A stretch of DNA of 64,000 nucleotides from Isoetes taiwanensis (Eukaryota; Streptophyta; Lycopodiopsida; Isoetales; Isoetaceae), in NCBI GenBank assembly GCA_021234155.1, contig JAJEKV010000080.1, positions 4,257,953 to 4,321,952 on the forward strand, read 5' to 3'. Shown in pieces: positions 22,475 to 33,276 of the stretch; the stretch's first letter is position 1, and every line of letters begins with the position of its first letter. A program made the translations under genes and the position numbers. The notes under the pieces were generated by a model. The model saw only the letters and a list, made by a program, of their open reading frames with translations, searched no databases and was not told the origin of the DNA.

Positions 22475-23241
22475 AGGTAATTACTTGGAATTTGAGAGGA
22501 ATTAAGGGTCCTTTAAAAAGGAAAAGGGCTCTTATTGCTCTTAAAAGAGATGAAGGATATAATCTTGTTGCGAGAGCCTGAGGGCTTCCAGCCTTTGAGG
22601 CCTCAAAACTGGGTGAATGGATCTTCCCGAGTGGAGATTCTATTTGGGCCCCAGCTGATGGTACTAAAGGTGGGATTTGTATCTCCTGGACTGGACTGAA
22701 AAAGTTAGGCTCTTTCCTGCACCCTTCAGGTAGATGGCAGGTGGTTTTCTTGGAAATTGAGATGGAGCAAGTTGGAGTTATTAATGTATATGCCTCAACC
22801 TCCCCTGAAGAGAGAGAGGAGCAGTGGAAAGAAATGTCAGATTGGTTACAAGGACAGAATACCAACAATTGGATATTAAGTGGAGATTTCAACAACACTC
22901 CTTCTTGGGACCAAAAGGCTGGTAAAAAGTTGAATATGTCAAGAGGTGAAAGGCTGGAGTGGGAAAAACTAGTTCATAATTTCATATACCATGCTCCCTC
23001 TTCTTCTCATGCATATTCCTGGAGCAATAAAAGAAAAGGAGTGGATAGGGTGTACTGCTTACTTGACAGATATTATAGCAATACATCAACCTTGACAGGT
23101 TGGGATAACCTGACCATATCTAATGATTGTAGCAATTCTATTTCTGATCACTACCCCCAGATCTTGGATACAGGTTATATGCCCCAAAATAAACCCACTG
23201 ATATCCCATTTAAGTTTAATACCAGCCTGGCCGAGCAATAA
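22471..23241 (+). pseudogene. L1 ORF2 endonuclease domain
   Basis: ATG at 22471 gives MKVITWNLRGIKGP, the standard first motif of a plant L1 endonuclease. A stop occurs about 36 codons later. The frame is open again from 22741 (VINVYASTSPEEREEQW, WILSGDFNNTPSW, RVYCLLDRYY, NSISDHYPQI), so the GDFN and SDH motifs survive. It ends at a stop at 23239-23241. Confidence 0.75.
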
Positions 23242-23308
23242 AGTTTTTACGTGATGACTACACTTTCGGTTCTCTGACTCCCTCAAGGCCATAAACATAA
23301 GTGGATCT

Positions 23309-26065
23309 ATGAAGGAATTCACCAATAGGGTCAAGCAGATAGAAAATTGGATTAAACAGTGGGGCAAGGTATGGAGCAGGAAAAAGAAACAGGAGAAAAG
23401 AGAAGTCTATCTGGAAATGAAAGAGGTTAGACAAAACCTTTTTATGGATAAATCCAATCTGGCTCTTCAACAGAGAGAAGAAATTCTAGAAAGGAAAGTC
23501 AAATTAATTGAGGAACATGAGGCAAAAGAGCTTGGCAATCAAGAATAGGGGCACGTATGTCAAGTTGATGGATGATTGCAGCTCAAATTTTTTTCTTCGG
23601 GGCTGCCAAGAGCGGGTTGATGAATAATGGGATAGTCTGATAATGGATGATGGTCGGCTTGAGTCATCCAAGCGAGGAAGATATCAAAAGTTATTTCACA
23701 ATAAGTACAAGGAGCTGTTTGCGGTGATAAACATTGATAATTGTTGCATGGATGAGTTCTTTAGTTCACTTGGACCTAAAGATGTGATGATTGATGATAA
23801 CCCCGACACGGTAGTCCCGCTTGAAGCGAAATTTTGGGAGTCATAAGGAGCATGGCCCATGGGAAAAGCCCGGGGCGGATGGCTTACCTCCGAGAATTCT
23901 ATGAGCATTTAACGGGGACTAATGTCCAAAGATCTTACAACCTTTTGTGAGGGGAGCTTGGCAAGCCGAGAGGTTGCATCCTGCTATTAATGCTGGACTC
24001 ATTGCCCTAGTCCCTAAGGTAGATAAGCCTACTACATTTTCTGACTGGAGGCCGATATCTCTGACCAATGTTACATACAAAATCATAGCCAAGATTTTTG
24101 CCAATAGATTGAAGAAAGTCCTAATGTCAAAGATCAATCAAGTCCAATCAGGTTTTCTACCAGGGAGAAGCATCCTTGATAATTTTATTGGTGCATATGA
24201 AGGACTGCATTGGAATAGAGTTTCTAACCAAGAATGTGTGTTACTAAAGCTAGACTTTAAAAGGGCTTATGACACAATAGACTGGGGCTTCCTGTACAAA
24301 GCCATGTCCCAAATGGGCTTTTCAGAGGCAGTTGTAAAGAAGATAGATGGGTTTAATGTTGCAGGCTGCTCTGCAGTTTTGGTGAATGGCTCCCCCTCCC
24401 CCTTTTTTGAATGCAAAAGAGGAGTGAGACAGGGCTGTCCTCTGGCCCCTTATCTTTTCTTGATAGTTGCAGAAATGGTAACCAGGGTTATTCTGAAACT
24501 GCAGCAGAACAACAAGATTAACTGCCTAAAGCTTCACTGGAAACAAATGATACTAAATGCGTTATGCATTATGCGAGGCGATACGTTTGTGTTTCTTAAA
24601 AATCGGGGGCCAACATTCAAAACTTTCTTGCTGCTATGAACAGGTTTGGAAAAGCCTCGGGAGTTGTTCTAAACAAGGATAAATGTGCAATAATATCCTC
24701 TAGCCCAGAGGATTATATTGAAGGGATCAAAGTTTGTGGTTACCAATCAGCCACCAAACTATTAGGTTTACCTTTGGCCCTCAACATGAGCCTACATGGC
24801 TTATGGGAGCCAATAGTCACCAAAATTAAAAAGAAGCTAAAGATGTACCCTAAGACTCTTTCTTTGGCTGGTAGAGTGGGGATAGTTAACAGTGTTATTG
24901 CGGTTCTCATGTGTTTTCTCATCGGCAATAATAGCGGACAAAAAAGTCCTATCGAGGGAAATAGAGGCCATTATGAAAGAATTTATTTGGCAAAGGTGCT
25001 CATATGGTGGGGTGGCGGTACCTAGCTCTCCCCGAGAAAAATGGGAGGTTTGGGGTGTAAGGATTTATTCTTGCGGGCTCAAGTCTTACTTGACTAAACT
25101 AGTGTGGAAATCTCTGACTTCTTCCTCAAAGTCCCCTGCCCTCTACTTAATAAAATATTGGATTCGGAAGACGTCTTTAGTGGGAAGCCCATCTACTCCA
25201 CATCATCTACCTGATTCTGCTTTCTATCAATTAAATCCAGCAATGGGCACATCTGCTATAATGAGGAGAGTTATCCAAGCTTGGAACAAAGTCTCTGTAT
25301 GCTTTAAAGCCTGCCCAGTTGAAAATGTTTCAGATGACTTTAGTTTCTTCTGGCACCAGGGACTTACAGATGAGGATGATGGGTGTTTGGCTCTCAAACA
25401 TCCCAGAAAATACAAAGAATGGAAACACAAAGATCTCTGTACTGTGGGCAATATGGTCAGAGGGGATGATTGGAGACCATGGCAAGAAATCTCTGGCCTT
25501 GTGCAAGACACAGTATGCAATAGAAATATATATAATGTGTTAACTCGGCATCCAAGGAGTGGGGAAAGAAAAGAGCTCAATTGGATTGTGGATGGTAGAG
25601 GGTACATAGTTTCCAAGATCTACTTAATGCTCTTGAATTTTAATGGAGCGAAAGTTGCTCATCAATGGGGTCATTCGGACTCGGAAGCAATAGTCATTAT
25701 CGGGAAATTTGGAAATTACAATGTGCGGAAAGATTACCTTTTCAGATGGTTAGTCTTGAATAAAAGTCTAAAGTCCAATGCCTACCGTTCCAAATACAAT
25801 GACCAGGCAATAGATAGCTGCCCTTTAGGCTGTGGCCAAGGTGAATCCTCAAGCCATATTTTTATTTGCCCATGGCTCACTCCTTTCTGGAATTGGATTG
25901 GGGCCTATATTGGTGTCACTCGAAAGTCTGGAGGCTGATCTTTTTGTCTTCTTAGCAAATAGTTCCCCATTTACGGATCTGATCGGAACTATGCGCATGT
26001 GGTCGATTTGGAAGCATAGAAACAATGTGGCTATAAACCACTCTTCACGATATAAATGCTCTTAA
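23309..26065 (+). pseudogene. L1 ORF2 reverse transcriptase and C-terminal cysteine region
   Basis: The RT part (23947-24639) shows LIALVPKVDKPTTFSDWRP, QSGFLPGRSILDN, LLKLDFKRAYDTIDW and RQGCPLAPYLF in the expected order. The YADD box is destroyed near 24560-24580, where the frame reads LCIMRGDTFVFLKN. Frames at 24636-25025 and 24892-25938 carry the thumb and the tail, including CPLGCGQGESSSHIFICP, the zinc-ribbon-like end of plant L1 (zf-RVT). It is inactive. Confidence 0.75.
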
Positions 26066-26794
26066 AACAATCCTTCCTTTGAACTGGCTGATGCGGCTAT
26101 GGCACATAGATTGTCTAAAGGGATCAATTATGATAAAAATTGGGATAATCTGGGCTCCTTTCAAGGATTTTACTCGTTTTTCACTTCTTACTTTAACAGT
26201 TTATCTGATGTTGATAACAGATTATCTGGTTAAGAAACATCATGAGGGAGGACATGCCAGAATGGTTCGGATAACACCAACCCAATGTCACATCAAGAGG
26301 TTTGGAAGCCCTACTTTGGGTCAAAGCGAAACTATTATGATCCGAGCTCGAGGCGTATTACGGCGGATGAAGATATATGGCAATTCAAACAAGAACTCAA
26401 GCCGTATTTCCAAGATAAGCTTGGTATTTGTGAGGGGAGCTTGAGGAGTCCCGGATTCTTCATATCTTGGATCGTCGCATATGGGGTCGTGGGAGCTGGA
26501 TTACCTTTGAATAAGTACCACGGATCAAGCATATGCGATTATAACTTCTGGATGGAGTTATGGATGACTGATTTAAGCCAGCGATACACTTATCTTGATG
26601 GTATGCTGAAAATATTTCCTTTCTTTCTTTGAACTGCATATCCAAACAGTGTTCTAGTTTATTAAAAATAGCCTCCTTGGGAGCGATAGGCCGTTTTTGT
26701 TTAAATATGGCCTTATAACAGAGTTTATTCTCTGTATTTTGTATTACTATGTACCTTTTTGCATGTAATATAATATAATCACTGCCATTTCTCC

Positions 26795-26820
26795 AAAAAA
26801 AAAAAAAAAAAAAAAAAAAA
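26795..26820 (+). repeat. Poly(A) tail of the nested L1
   Basis: Twenty-six A residues follow the L1 3' untranslated region (ending CACTGCCATTTCTCC). The uninterrupted run suggests a fairly recent insertion. Confidence 0.9.
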
Positions 26821-26931
26821 TATTCGTTTTTCAAATTGAAGGGAGATTCAATTTCGTTTTTCCAATTTCAAGAAAGTCAAGAAGAGGCAGAGATGGCTAT
26901 ATTACCACCTCTGGTATGAGGTTTTCAGACA

Positions 26932-27926
26932 ATGGGGATTCCAAAGTTTGATGATCTGGTGGATCGGGATCCTTTGAAGCATATTGTGAAGTTTGAGAGG
27001 TATTGCCAGCAATGTAAGTTATTGGCTGCTGATTACTTGCTTTGGTTTCATATTTCTTTGCAAGATTCAGTGGAGGAATGGGCACAAACTCAGCCAGATA
27101 CCCTGACATATCAGGAATTAAAGGAAGCTTTCGTTGCTAATTATCAAGAAGTTCATGGTAAGGATAAGACTATGGAAGGGTGGACCAATTTCACACAAAA
27201 GGAAGATGAATCAATTAGAGAGTATAATCAGAGGTATATTGCGGTTCTCAAAGCCGTGGTTCATTGGAAGATTGCAAGGAGTGATGAAATGGATATTCAA
27301 TGGTATGTGAAGGGGCTGAAACGAGCTATTGCTCATAAGGTGAAGGCTAAACAGCCACATTGTTAGAGGCACAGAAGTATGCTCTCAAGGCTGAAGATAA
27401 GCTGGGATACATTCATGAAGTTGCTGCTCCAGAGCATAAAACAGAGGATATTGCAGCCAAGATTTCTAAGCTTACAATTGGTGAGAAGCCAAGGGAGGTT
27501 CAGTTTATTACTTGTGAGTATTGTGGATCTATTGGACATTCTGATACTACATGTAGATTGCTGAAATTCTGCTCAAGATGCCACATCAAGGGCCATAATG
27601 ATCAAGAATGTAGGGAGAAGAGATTCTTTGAGAGGGCCAATCCGGTATTTGTTGTTATGCAACAAGCACCACCTATTCCTATTCAACCAATGCAGGCAGC
27701 ACCTATCATACCACAAGTTCCAATGATGCCACAAGCTCCAATTGCCCAACAAGCTCCAATTGGTTCCACACAAATGGTGCAGCCAAAACAGGGATGGTAT
27801 CCAAGTAAGGCTCATTTGTATTGCAAATTATGTGATAAATTCAAGCATGATGAGACTACTTTGGAAAATTCATGGGAAACCGGAATGGGCAACCAACAAG
27901 TATCCACCAAGGCAGCAAGTGTTTGA
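26932..27926 (+). pseudogene. Element E gag: retrotransposon gag domain and zinc knuckles
   Basis: The first frame (26932-27366) has the retrotransposon gag layout: GIPKFDDLVDRDPLKHIVKF, DSVEEWAQTQPDTLTYQELK and ESIREYNQRYIAVL. A one-base shift near 27360 leads to the second frame, which runs to a stop at 27924-27926. It holds two CCHC knuckles, CEYCGSIGHSDTTC and CSRCHIKGHNDQEC, then a Pro/Gln/Met-rich linker and a third, incomplete knuckle (YCKLCDKFKHDETTL). A single shift separates the parts, so the gene was intact until recently. Confidence 0.8.
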
Positions 27927-28542
27927 ATCAGCACCTCTTTCTAATAATGATGTTCGCATTCAAGATGCAAAGTACATTGATAATCCTCAAGTTAAGGCTC
28001 TTATTGAGGAGCTTAAGAAACAAGAAAAGGCAAAATCAATAGTAAATTGTGGATTTGTTGAGGTAGACAGTGACCCATTTCAGCAAGAAGAAGAGATTGG
28101 AGAAGTAAATGTGGTTACAAGATCACAAAAGATGGTGCACGAACTAAGAGTAGTGCCAATTCCGGAGAAGACTAAGACCTCTTTTCCAAAGGCTTTGAAG
28201 GGACAAGCTTTGAAGGTATCAGCACCTAAGAAGGTGCAGTTCAATGTGCTACCCACAGAACAGTTTGGGTCTATAGAAGAAAATCAGCCTATAGTGATGC
28301 CTCCTATGGTGGATGAGGAAATTCAAAATGAAGATGATGTGATCAGCCAAGTTTTGGCCACTAAAGTTACACTTATTCTGGAGCAATTGATGCATTATTC
28401 TCCCAATTTGTTGCAAGAGTTAGGGGGAAGAACAAAATCAGAAATTTCAGTCCAACAAATCATATCAAATGATACCATCAAGAGTATAATGGAGCCACCA
28501 GCCCGGCAATCCAAGGATCCAGGGCCATTTCTTTGTCATTGA
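27742..28542 (+). pseudogene. Element E gag C-terminal extension
   Basis: The frame continues the gag after another shift around 27850-27900. It contains NNDVRIQDAKYIDNPQVKAL and GEVNVVTRSQKMVHE, a stretch that in Tat/Athila-type elements lies between the knuckles and protease. It ends at a stop at 28540-28542, right where the protease-like sequence begins in the overlapping frame. Confidence 0.5.
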
Positions 28543-29444
28543 GTATCAACGGGTATTTAGTCAGAGGAGCAAACATAGATATGGGCAGGGGAGTGAATAT
28601 ACATCATCCTCTGAAATCAAGCATGGATGGGACAAATAGAAATCAGGTAAATCTAATCACATCTCACATGGTTGAAGAGTATGAGGATGTTCTTTTATGT
28701 GAAAATGATAAGTTTGAGCATTGTCATGAGAAAGAAAGTGCTAGATGCTTTAACAGCCCTGAGTTTGAGACTTTTCACACATATGAAACATTTTTGGATG
28801 ATGATGAACTATTATTATGTGAGCTAGAGATGGAAAGCATTGATACTTTAGCATTTGGGCACTCTGAAGGTATGTTACATACTCTTGAATTTAGTGACAG
28901 TAATGACAACAATCCGCTTTATGAGACTTTCAGATTTAAGACATGTATACCAGCTGAGCAGGACTTTTACATGCCTCAAATAGAGAAATTTACTTGCTTT
29001 GATGGTTTGGCACTAAACCGTGAGCTAGAATTGCTAATGTTTTATGCTTGGAGCAGTCTGAAGAAGTATGAGAATCAAGGACAACTATTTCCTTGCATGT
29101 TTGAGCATGGAAGTGTGGAAGAGGTGAGTAAATTTGGGCATGACTATATGATAAAGGATGGGAAATTGGATATGAACATCACTTTATCTCAGTATGCAGC
29201 AGCCAAAGATGCTCATGAAGATTTGTTTGCACCATTTGAGACTAACAAGTTAGCTGGAATATGTCATTTTAGCAAGTTCTATTACATCACCTCAGATTTG
29301 CCACATTGGTATGCTAGTGCAGTAATATTTGAGCAGGTTATTGGACTGTGGCTTGTTCTTTGGCCACACTTTTTGTTGTTGTTACATGTTATCTGCATTC
29401 TCCCATTTGGAAGATGCTTACTTAACAGGGTTGGAGTTGGTTGA
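28533..29444 (+). CDS. Protease fragment fused to an unrecognised 270-residue protein
   Basis: The 303-codon frame starts SLSINGYLVRGANIDMGRGVN, which has the shape of a retroviral-type aspartic protease core, but the D-S/T-G triad reads D-M-G. It then leaves the protease family. About 230 residues follow that are rich in F, E and H (for example ESARCFNSPEFETFHTYETF and DDDELLLCELEMES) and match nothing I know. The end has a strongly hydrophobic stretch, IGLWLVLWPHFLLLLHVICI, that could span a membrane. It replaces RT, RNase H and integrase in element E. It may be an accessory protein or a decayed captured frame. Confidence 0.5.
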   Translation: MSLSINGYLVRGANIDMGRGVNIHHPLKSSMDGTNRNQVNLITSHMVEEYEDVLLCENDKFEHCHEKESARCFNSPEFETFHTYETFLDDDELLLCELEMESIDTLAFGHSEGMLHTLEFSDSNDNNPLYETFRFKTCIPAEQDFYMPQIEKFTCFDGLALNRELELLMFYAWSSLKKYENQGQLFPCMFEHGSVEEVSKFGHDYMIKDGKLDMNITLSQYAAAKDAHEDLFAPFETNKLAGICHFSKFYYITSDLPHWYASAVIFEQVIGLWLVLWPHFLLLLHVICILPFGRCLLNRVGVG

Positions 29445-29896
29445 TGACTCTGGAAGGAGAATTGTTCTCAGGCCTTATTTTGAAAGAGAAGTGCTATTCT
29501 AAGGGATCCAAATTTGGCATAGCTCAAATTACAGAGAATTTGTGGAGACTTTTTGGGTTACAGCAGGTCGTTTTTCTGTAAAAACAGGTGGTGATAGTTC
29601 CATAATACACAATCTATCCTACATCAAAAGATGTATTTCGGCGATACGAATCCAACGAGCTATGGTGCAGGTCAAGCGGAGTTCTGGAACTCAAGATATC
29701 AGCTTTCAAAGTTTGCCACAGTTACAAAGGCTCTGTTTCGTCACTGTCATTTTGGACCAGTTTGTTTGTATTAGTCATTTGGATTTGAGGAGGGTGTAAA
29801 TGTGTCATTTGGGGACATGTCCCAAGGACCATATAAGTTTGTTTTGTTGTGGGTTCTCCGCCACGGAGTGGCACATTTTCCCACTGTGGTCGCCAC
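29445..29896 (+). other. Element E 3' internal region
   Basis: After the stop at 29442-29444 a shifted frame reads GLELVDDSGRRIVLRPYFER with a stop at about 29500. A last frame (29542-29799) has FVETFWVTAGRFSVKTGGDS. These look like coding remnants continuing the same unfamiliar protein region. No clear polypurine tract was identified before the 3' LTR at 29897. Confidence 0.35.
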
Positions 29897-30281
29897 TGTT
29901 GGGGTGGTCACCACTCACCACACTCATCACCACACTCGTCACCACTCACCACACTTGACACCACTCACCACTCATAACACTCACCACTATTGAGCTCATA
30001 TAGGAGACTGTATATTGTACATGGAGTGATATACGCACATGCACGCGTGCAGGATTTTTGCACGTATGCATTATGGTGTGCAGGAGGGATGATGATCATT
30101 GTATTATCTGAGTAGAGAGAGAAGAATAGAGAGAGATGGTGTATTGAGAGAGAGTATTTTTGCTTGATCTAGCTATGGAGAGGAGGATTCGTTGTGTTAT
30201 GCATTGCCGTGATCTGATAGATTGAGCTTGGATTGTTGGGTTTTTCATCCTTCTTGCAAGGTTAGAGTTCAGGCTCTAACA
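29897..30281 (+). repeat. Element E 3' LTR (385 bp)
   Basis: It starts TGTTGGGGTGGTCACCAC and ends GCTCTAACA, matching 21325-21761 except for a shorter CACCACTCAT array and scattered substitutions (for example ATACGCACATGCACGCGTG against ATACGAACATACACGCATG). Confidence 0.9.
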
Positions 30282-30286
30282 ACCTC

Positions 30287-30424
30287 TGTATCCTCTACTC
30301 GATAGTCTGGCCACCCCAGACACGAGTTAGACAGAGGGCCCATATGATAGGTAGTCGTTGGATGGGAAAGGTCCTTCGATGTATACGACGGACTGTCATC
30401 GTATATAGCGCAAGGAGCGTCACA
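30287..30424 (+). repeat. Element C 5' LTR, second part
   Basis: It continues the LTR after element E and the second ACCTC. It ends AAGGAGCGTCACA. The matching part of the 3' LTR is at 40681-40818. Confidence 0.85.
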
Positions 30425-30425
30425 A

Positions 30426-30438
30426 TGGTATCAGGGCA
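30426..30438 (+). promoter_or_regulatory. Element C primer binding site
   Basis: TGGTATCAGGGCA begins two bases after the LTR end. It is the usual initiator-tRNA-Met site of plant LTR elements (TGGTATCAGAGC) with one change. Confidence 0.75.
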
Positions 30439-31720
30439 ATGATCTTGGTTGACGAAGATCAAGCACTGGCCATTTTCCTAAGTAGCCAACTGGCCTAGTA
30501 GAAAAATTGGGGTTAAAACCCCAATGTGAACCTCGAAAATTGGGAGAACTTTTTTTCTTCCATCGTTAGAATGTCATTAGCAAGTCAAATCTAGTTGTTA
30601 GGGCAAGCTAATTTTGAATAGAGATTCAAAAGAAACTTTCTAGTAAATTTGAGCTCAAAAGTTGTTCATGAGCCCCATTTTACAAGTAAAAATTGAACGA
30701 AGAATCGCTCAATAGGAAGCTTGCAAAGAAATGGTGCGATGGCCAATATTTGGCCCAAAACAAATAGGAAAATTTTAAAAGATAGTTAAGTAGTTAGAAA
30801 AAGTACAACTAATAACCCTTAGTTATAATATATTCACACTTACAAAAAAAAAAAAAAAGGGAGGGGGGGGAGAGGGGGGAGGGGAGATCTCTTGAAAAGT
30901 ACCCCCCAATCCTTAGATCTTTCAGGAGGCGAATTCTAAGGGAAAATTTCTAATCATCATGGAGTAGACCGAATAAGCAAGTTTCACTCGAAAGGTGACC
31001 CAGATGGGACGCAGACTCTAGTAGCTCGAATATGCCCAACAACCCCCTTGACACCATGGTGGACCAAACCCTCAAAACTTCGGGAAGTTCCTCAGGGAAA
31101 TGGGAGTCGGCATCTTCACAAGAAGAAGTGGCCCAAGAGGAGCTAACAGGGAGAGCAAACCAAGGAGGTAGAGGAACAAGCACACCAAAGGATGGAAAGG
31201 TAAGAGAAGGGGAGGAGGACCTGGAAAAGTGCACAAAACGGCGAGAAGATCGGCTAATGAGGGCGATAATAGTACGAGAGCCACAGCAAAAAGTACTCCA
31301 ACAGGAGGAGGAGGCCAAAAAACAAGCGGCAAGGATTTAATTCTAATATGGCCAAAGTCGTAGGAATCGACGAAGATTTATGTGATAGGGAAGAACCCCT
31401 TCAAGTTGAAGCATGATATCGAGCAGGGGAAGAAGGAAGCATATAGGGAATACTTGCAATGATGCACATTTTACAATTCATGATGCTAGAAGCAGAAAGT
31501 TTCCAAGTTCATCCAAAGCAGTAGATCAACATGTAGCCTCAACAAGCCACCTTCTCGACTCGAAGCCAAAGAGAATCTGCCACGCCCAAACTCGAAACAC
31601 AAATTCCGCCACGACCCAAACTCAAAGTACAACTAGCTTCTTCAAGAAATTGGGCATTTTTTTAGTTATAAGTTGTAAAAAGACTATGCCAATTATAAGT
31701 TATAAATTGACCATTTAAGT
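30439..31720 (+). pseudogene. Element C leader and gag remnant
   Basis: The leader has an A run followed by a G-rich track (30844-30889). A frame at 31032-31340 gives MPNNPLDTMVDQTLKTSGSS and a charged Glu/Lys/Arg-rich stretch typical of gag N-terminal regions of this family. The following frames to 31720 are short and basic. No intact gag domain remains. Confidence 0.45.
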
Positions 31721-31739
31721 GCTATCTAGCTCCCATAAT

Positions 31740-32560
31740 GTTAGTTCATGCAAAATTAGGGCTAGCAATTCTGCATTCTGGGTTATGCTAGTTATGGCAG
31801 TTTTGGAGTTGTTAAGTAGGAGTTTGCCATTGTATACCCCATGCCAATGTGAGTGAGTTTGCTAGTTGTATACACACATGCCAATAACAAGCCCTACTCC
31901 ATGCCAATGTGAGTTTGTCCTACCCTAATGTTGACACAAGCCTAATGCATGTGTTTGCTAATGTGAGTCGCCCTACTCCAATGTTGACACAGGCCCAATG
32001 CATGGGTTTGCTTGCTAGATGTTGTGCATAAGTTTTCTACCCCAATTAGCTATATGTTGTGCATAAGTTGCTAGCTATATGTTGTGCATAAGTTTTCTAC
32101 CCTTGCTAGCTATATGTTGTGCATAAGTTTTGCTAGCTATATGTTGTGCAAGCTATATGTTGTGCATAAGTTTATGCTAGCTATATGTTTGTGCATAAGT
32201 GCTCTACCCCATGAGGCAAGTCAACTGCTTTACCCCATAATGAAGTCACCCATGAGTCAAGTTGTGGAGAAGTTTTCTAACCCCGCATTAGTTGATTAAT
32301 ATCTACCCCAATAAAGTGAACTGAGTTTTCTAACCCCGCGAAGGGAACTCCCATGAAGTCAACTGAGTTTTCTAACCCCACATTAATAAAGTCAACTGAG
32401 TTGCGTATGGCTCTAGGCGACTCATCCCGCGCCAGAGCACTGAGCCAGAATCTCGTATACATAAAGGGCGCGACTCATCCCGCGCCAGAGCATAAAGGAC
32501 GCGACTGAGCATTGAGCTAGAATCTCGTATACATAACGGGCGCGCCATGAGTCGCATGTA
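31740..32560. repeat. Minisatellite-rich block inside element C
   Basis: From about 32010 to 32200 the unit GCTAGCTATATGTTGTGCATAAGTT recurs at least six times with length changes, some units followed by TTCTACCCC. Before it, CCATGCCAATGTGAGT and AATGTTGACACA..CC.AATGCATG repeat. After it, AGTTTTCTAACCCCGC repeats three times. At 32412-32555 a block of about 65 bases (CGACTCATCCCGCGCCAGAGCA...AATCTCGTATACATAA.GGGCGCG) occurs twice. No coding potential is visible. It could be an LTR of another inserted element. Confidence 0.65.
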
Positions 32561-32670
32561 GATTACTGAAGCAGCCAGACTTCCAAAAGACTTGAGATAA
32601 ATTACCCACCTAGTTTACTAATTTCTATTATCCCAATCCAAGCCATTTCAACCTCATCTTAAAAGAATTC

Positions 32671-32741
32671 CTGCGGTAGTAGGAATCGAACCTCCCACCA
32701 CACAAGGATGAACCCCCCATGCCAACCACTGAGGGCAGGCA
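32671..32741 (-). repeat. tRNA-derived SINE head candidate
   Basis: The minus strand reads CCTCAGTGGTTGGCATGGGG (A-box-like) and GGGAGGTTCGATTCC (a perfect B box), with ends CCTGC and GCAGG that can pair. Spacing of the boxes suits a tRNA-derived polymerase III promoter. A body could extend on the minus strand towards 32570, but no tail or target duplication was found. Confidence 0.5.
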
Positions 32742-33276
32742 TCGTTTGTATTTAATTTATAATCTTCATTCATACTTAAGTTGAAAGATGTTAGAAAATA
32801 TTTATAACCAAGAACCTTAGGATTGAGACCGAAATCATAGTTTTCCTTAAGTCAGATATAGATCCCATTCTGTGTCCTTCTCACTTAGCTTGTCAAGCAA
32901 GTCATTGTTTCGAGACTTTTTCTTAGCAATCCAACTAGTTGCCAAGGGCTTAGCAATTGTTGCTACGAGATGCCAACACATTTTATAGATGCAACATTAT
33001 CAAGTGTCTTCAACCATACCTTTGATTTCATAGATAATTGTCTAGAAGGACAACTAGGACATCAAGGACAAATACATAAGTGCTAAGAAGGCTCGCTGTT
33101 GATCATAGTAGGGGAGGAACATCTTCTAGCCAAGAATATTTTTCAAGTGCCATAGTGCCCCGAGAAAGGGCTCCACAATGACAAGCTATTGTCATAGCTC
33201 CGCGACCAACAAATAAATGACTTCATCGATTATTTACATCAGGAGTTTCTAAGAGAGGATACCGAGCACACCTCCT

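Larger units (their letters stand above)
22042..26860 (+). mobile_element. L1-type LINE nested in element E, 17-bp TSD
   Basis: AGATTCAATTTCGTTTT occurs at 22042-22058 and at 26844-26860. The L1 lies between, 5'-truncated within ORF1, and ends in a 26-base A run (26795-26820). About 23 bases of filler separate the A run from the right duplication. It contains the end of ORF1, an endonuclease, a reverse transcriptase and the C-terminal cysteine region typical of plant L1. It is the youngest element of the nest by position. Confidence 0.85.
21320..30286 (+). mobile_element. Element E: non-autonomous gag-type LTR retrotransposon
   Basis: The element is 21325-30281, flanked by ACCTC (21320-21324 and 30282-30286). 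It encodes a gag with zinc knuckles and then a fragment of aspartic protease fused to a long unfamiliar reading frame. No reverse transcriptase, RNase H or integrase of its own is present; the RT at 23.9-25.9 kb belongs to a nested L1. Without the L1 the element is about 4.2 kb. It must have used enzymes supplied in trans. It resembles the TR-GAG class of plant non-autonomous elements in layout. Confidence 0.85.

Noticed and set aside
23947-25938. Reverse transcriptase belonging to element E
   Set aside because: The RT has L1 motifs, lies between a 17-bp TSD and ends in poly(A), so it is part of the nested L1.
30844-30889. Polypurine tract of a further element
   Set aside because: It is an A run plus G run in the leader of element C with no LTR start next to it.
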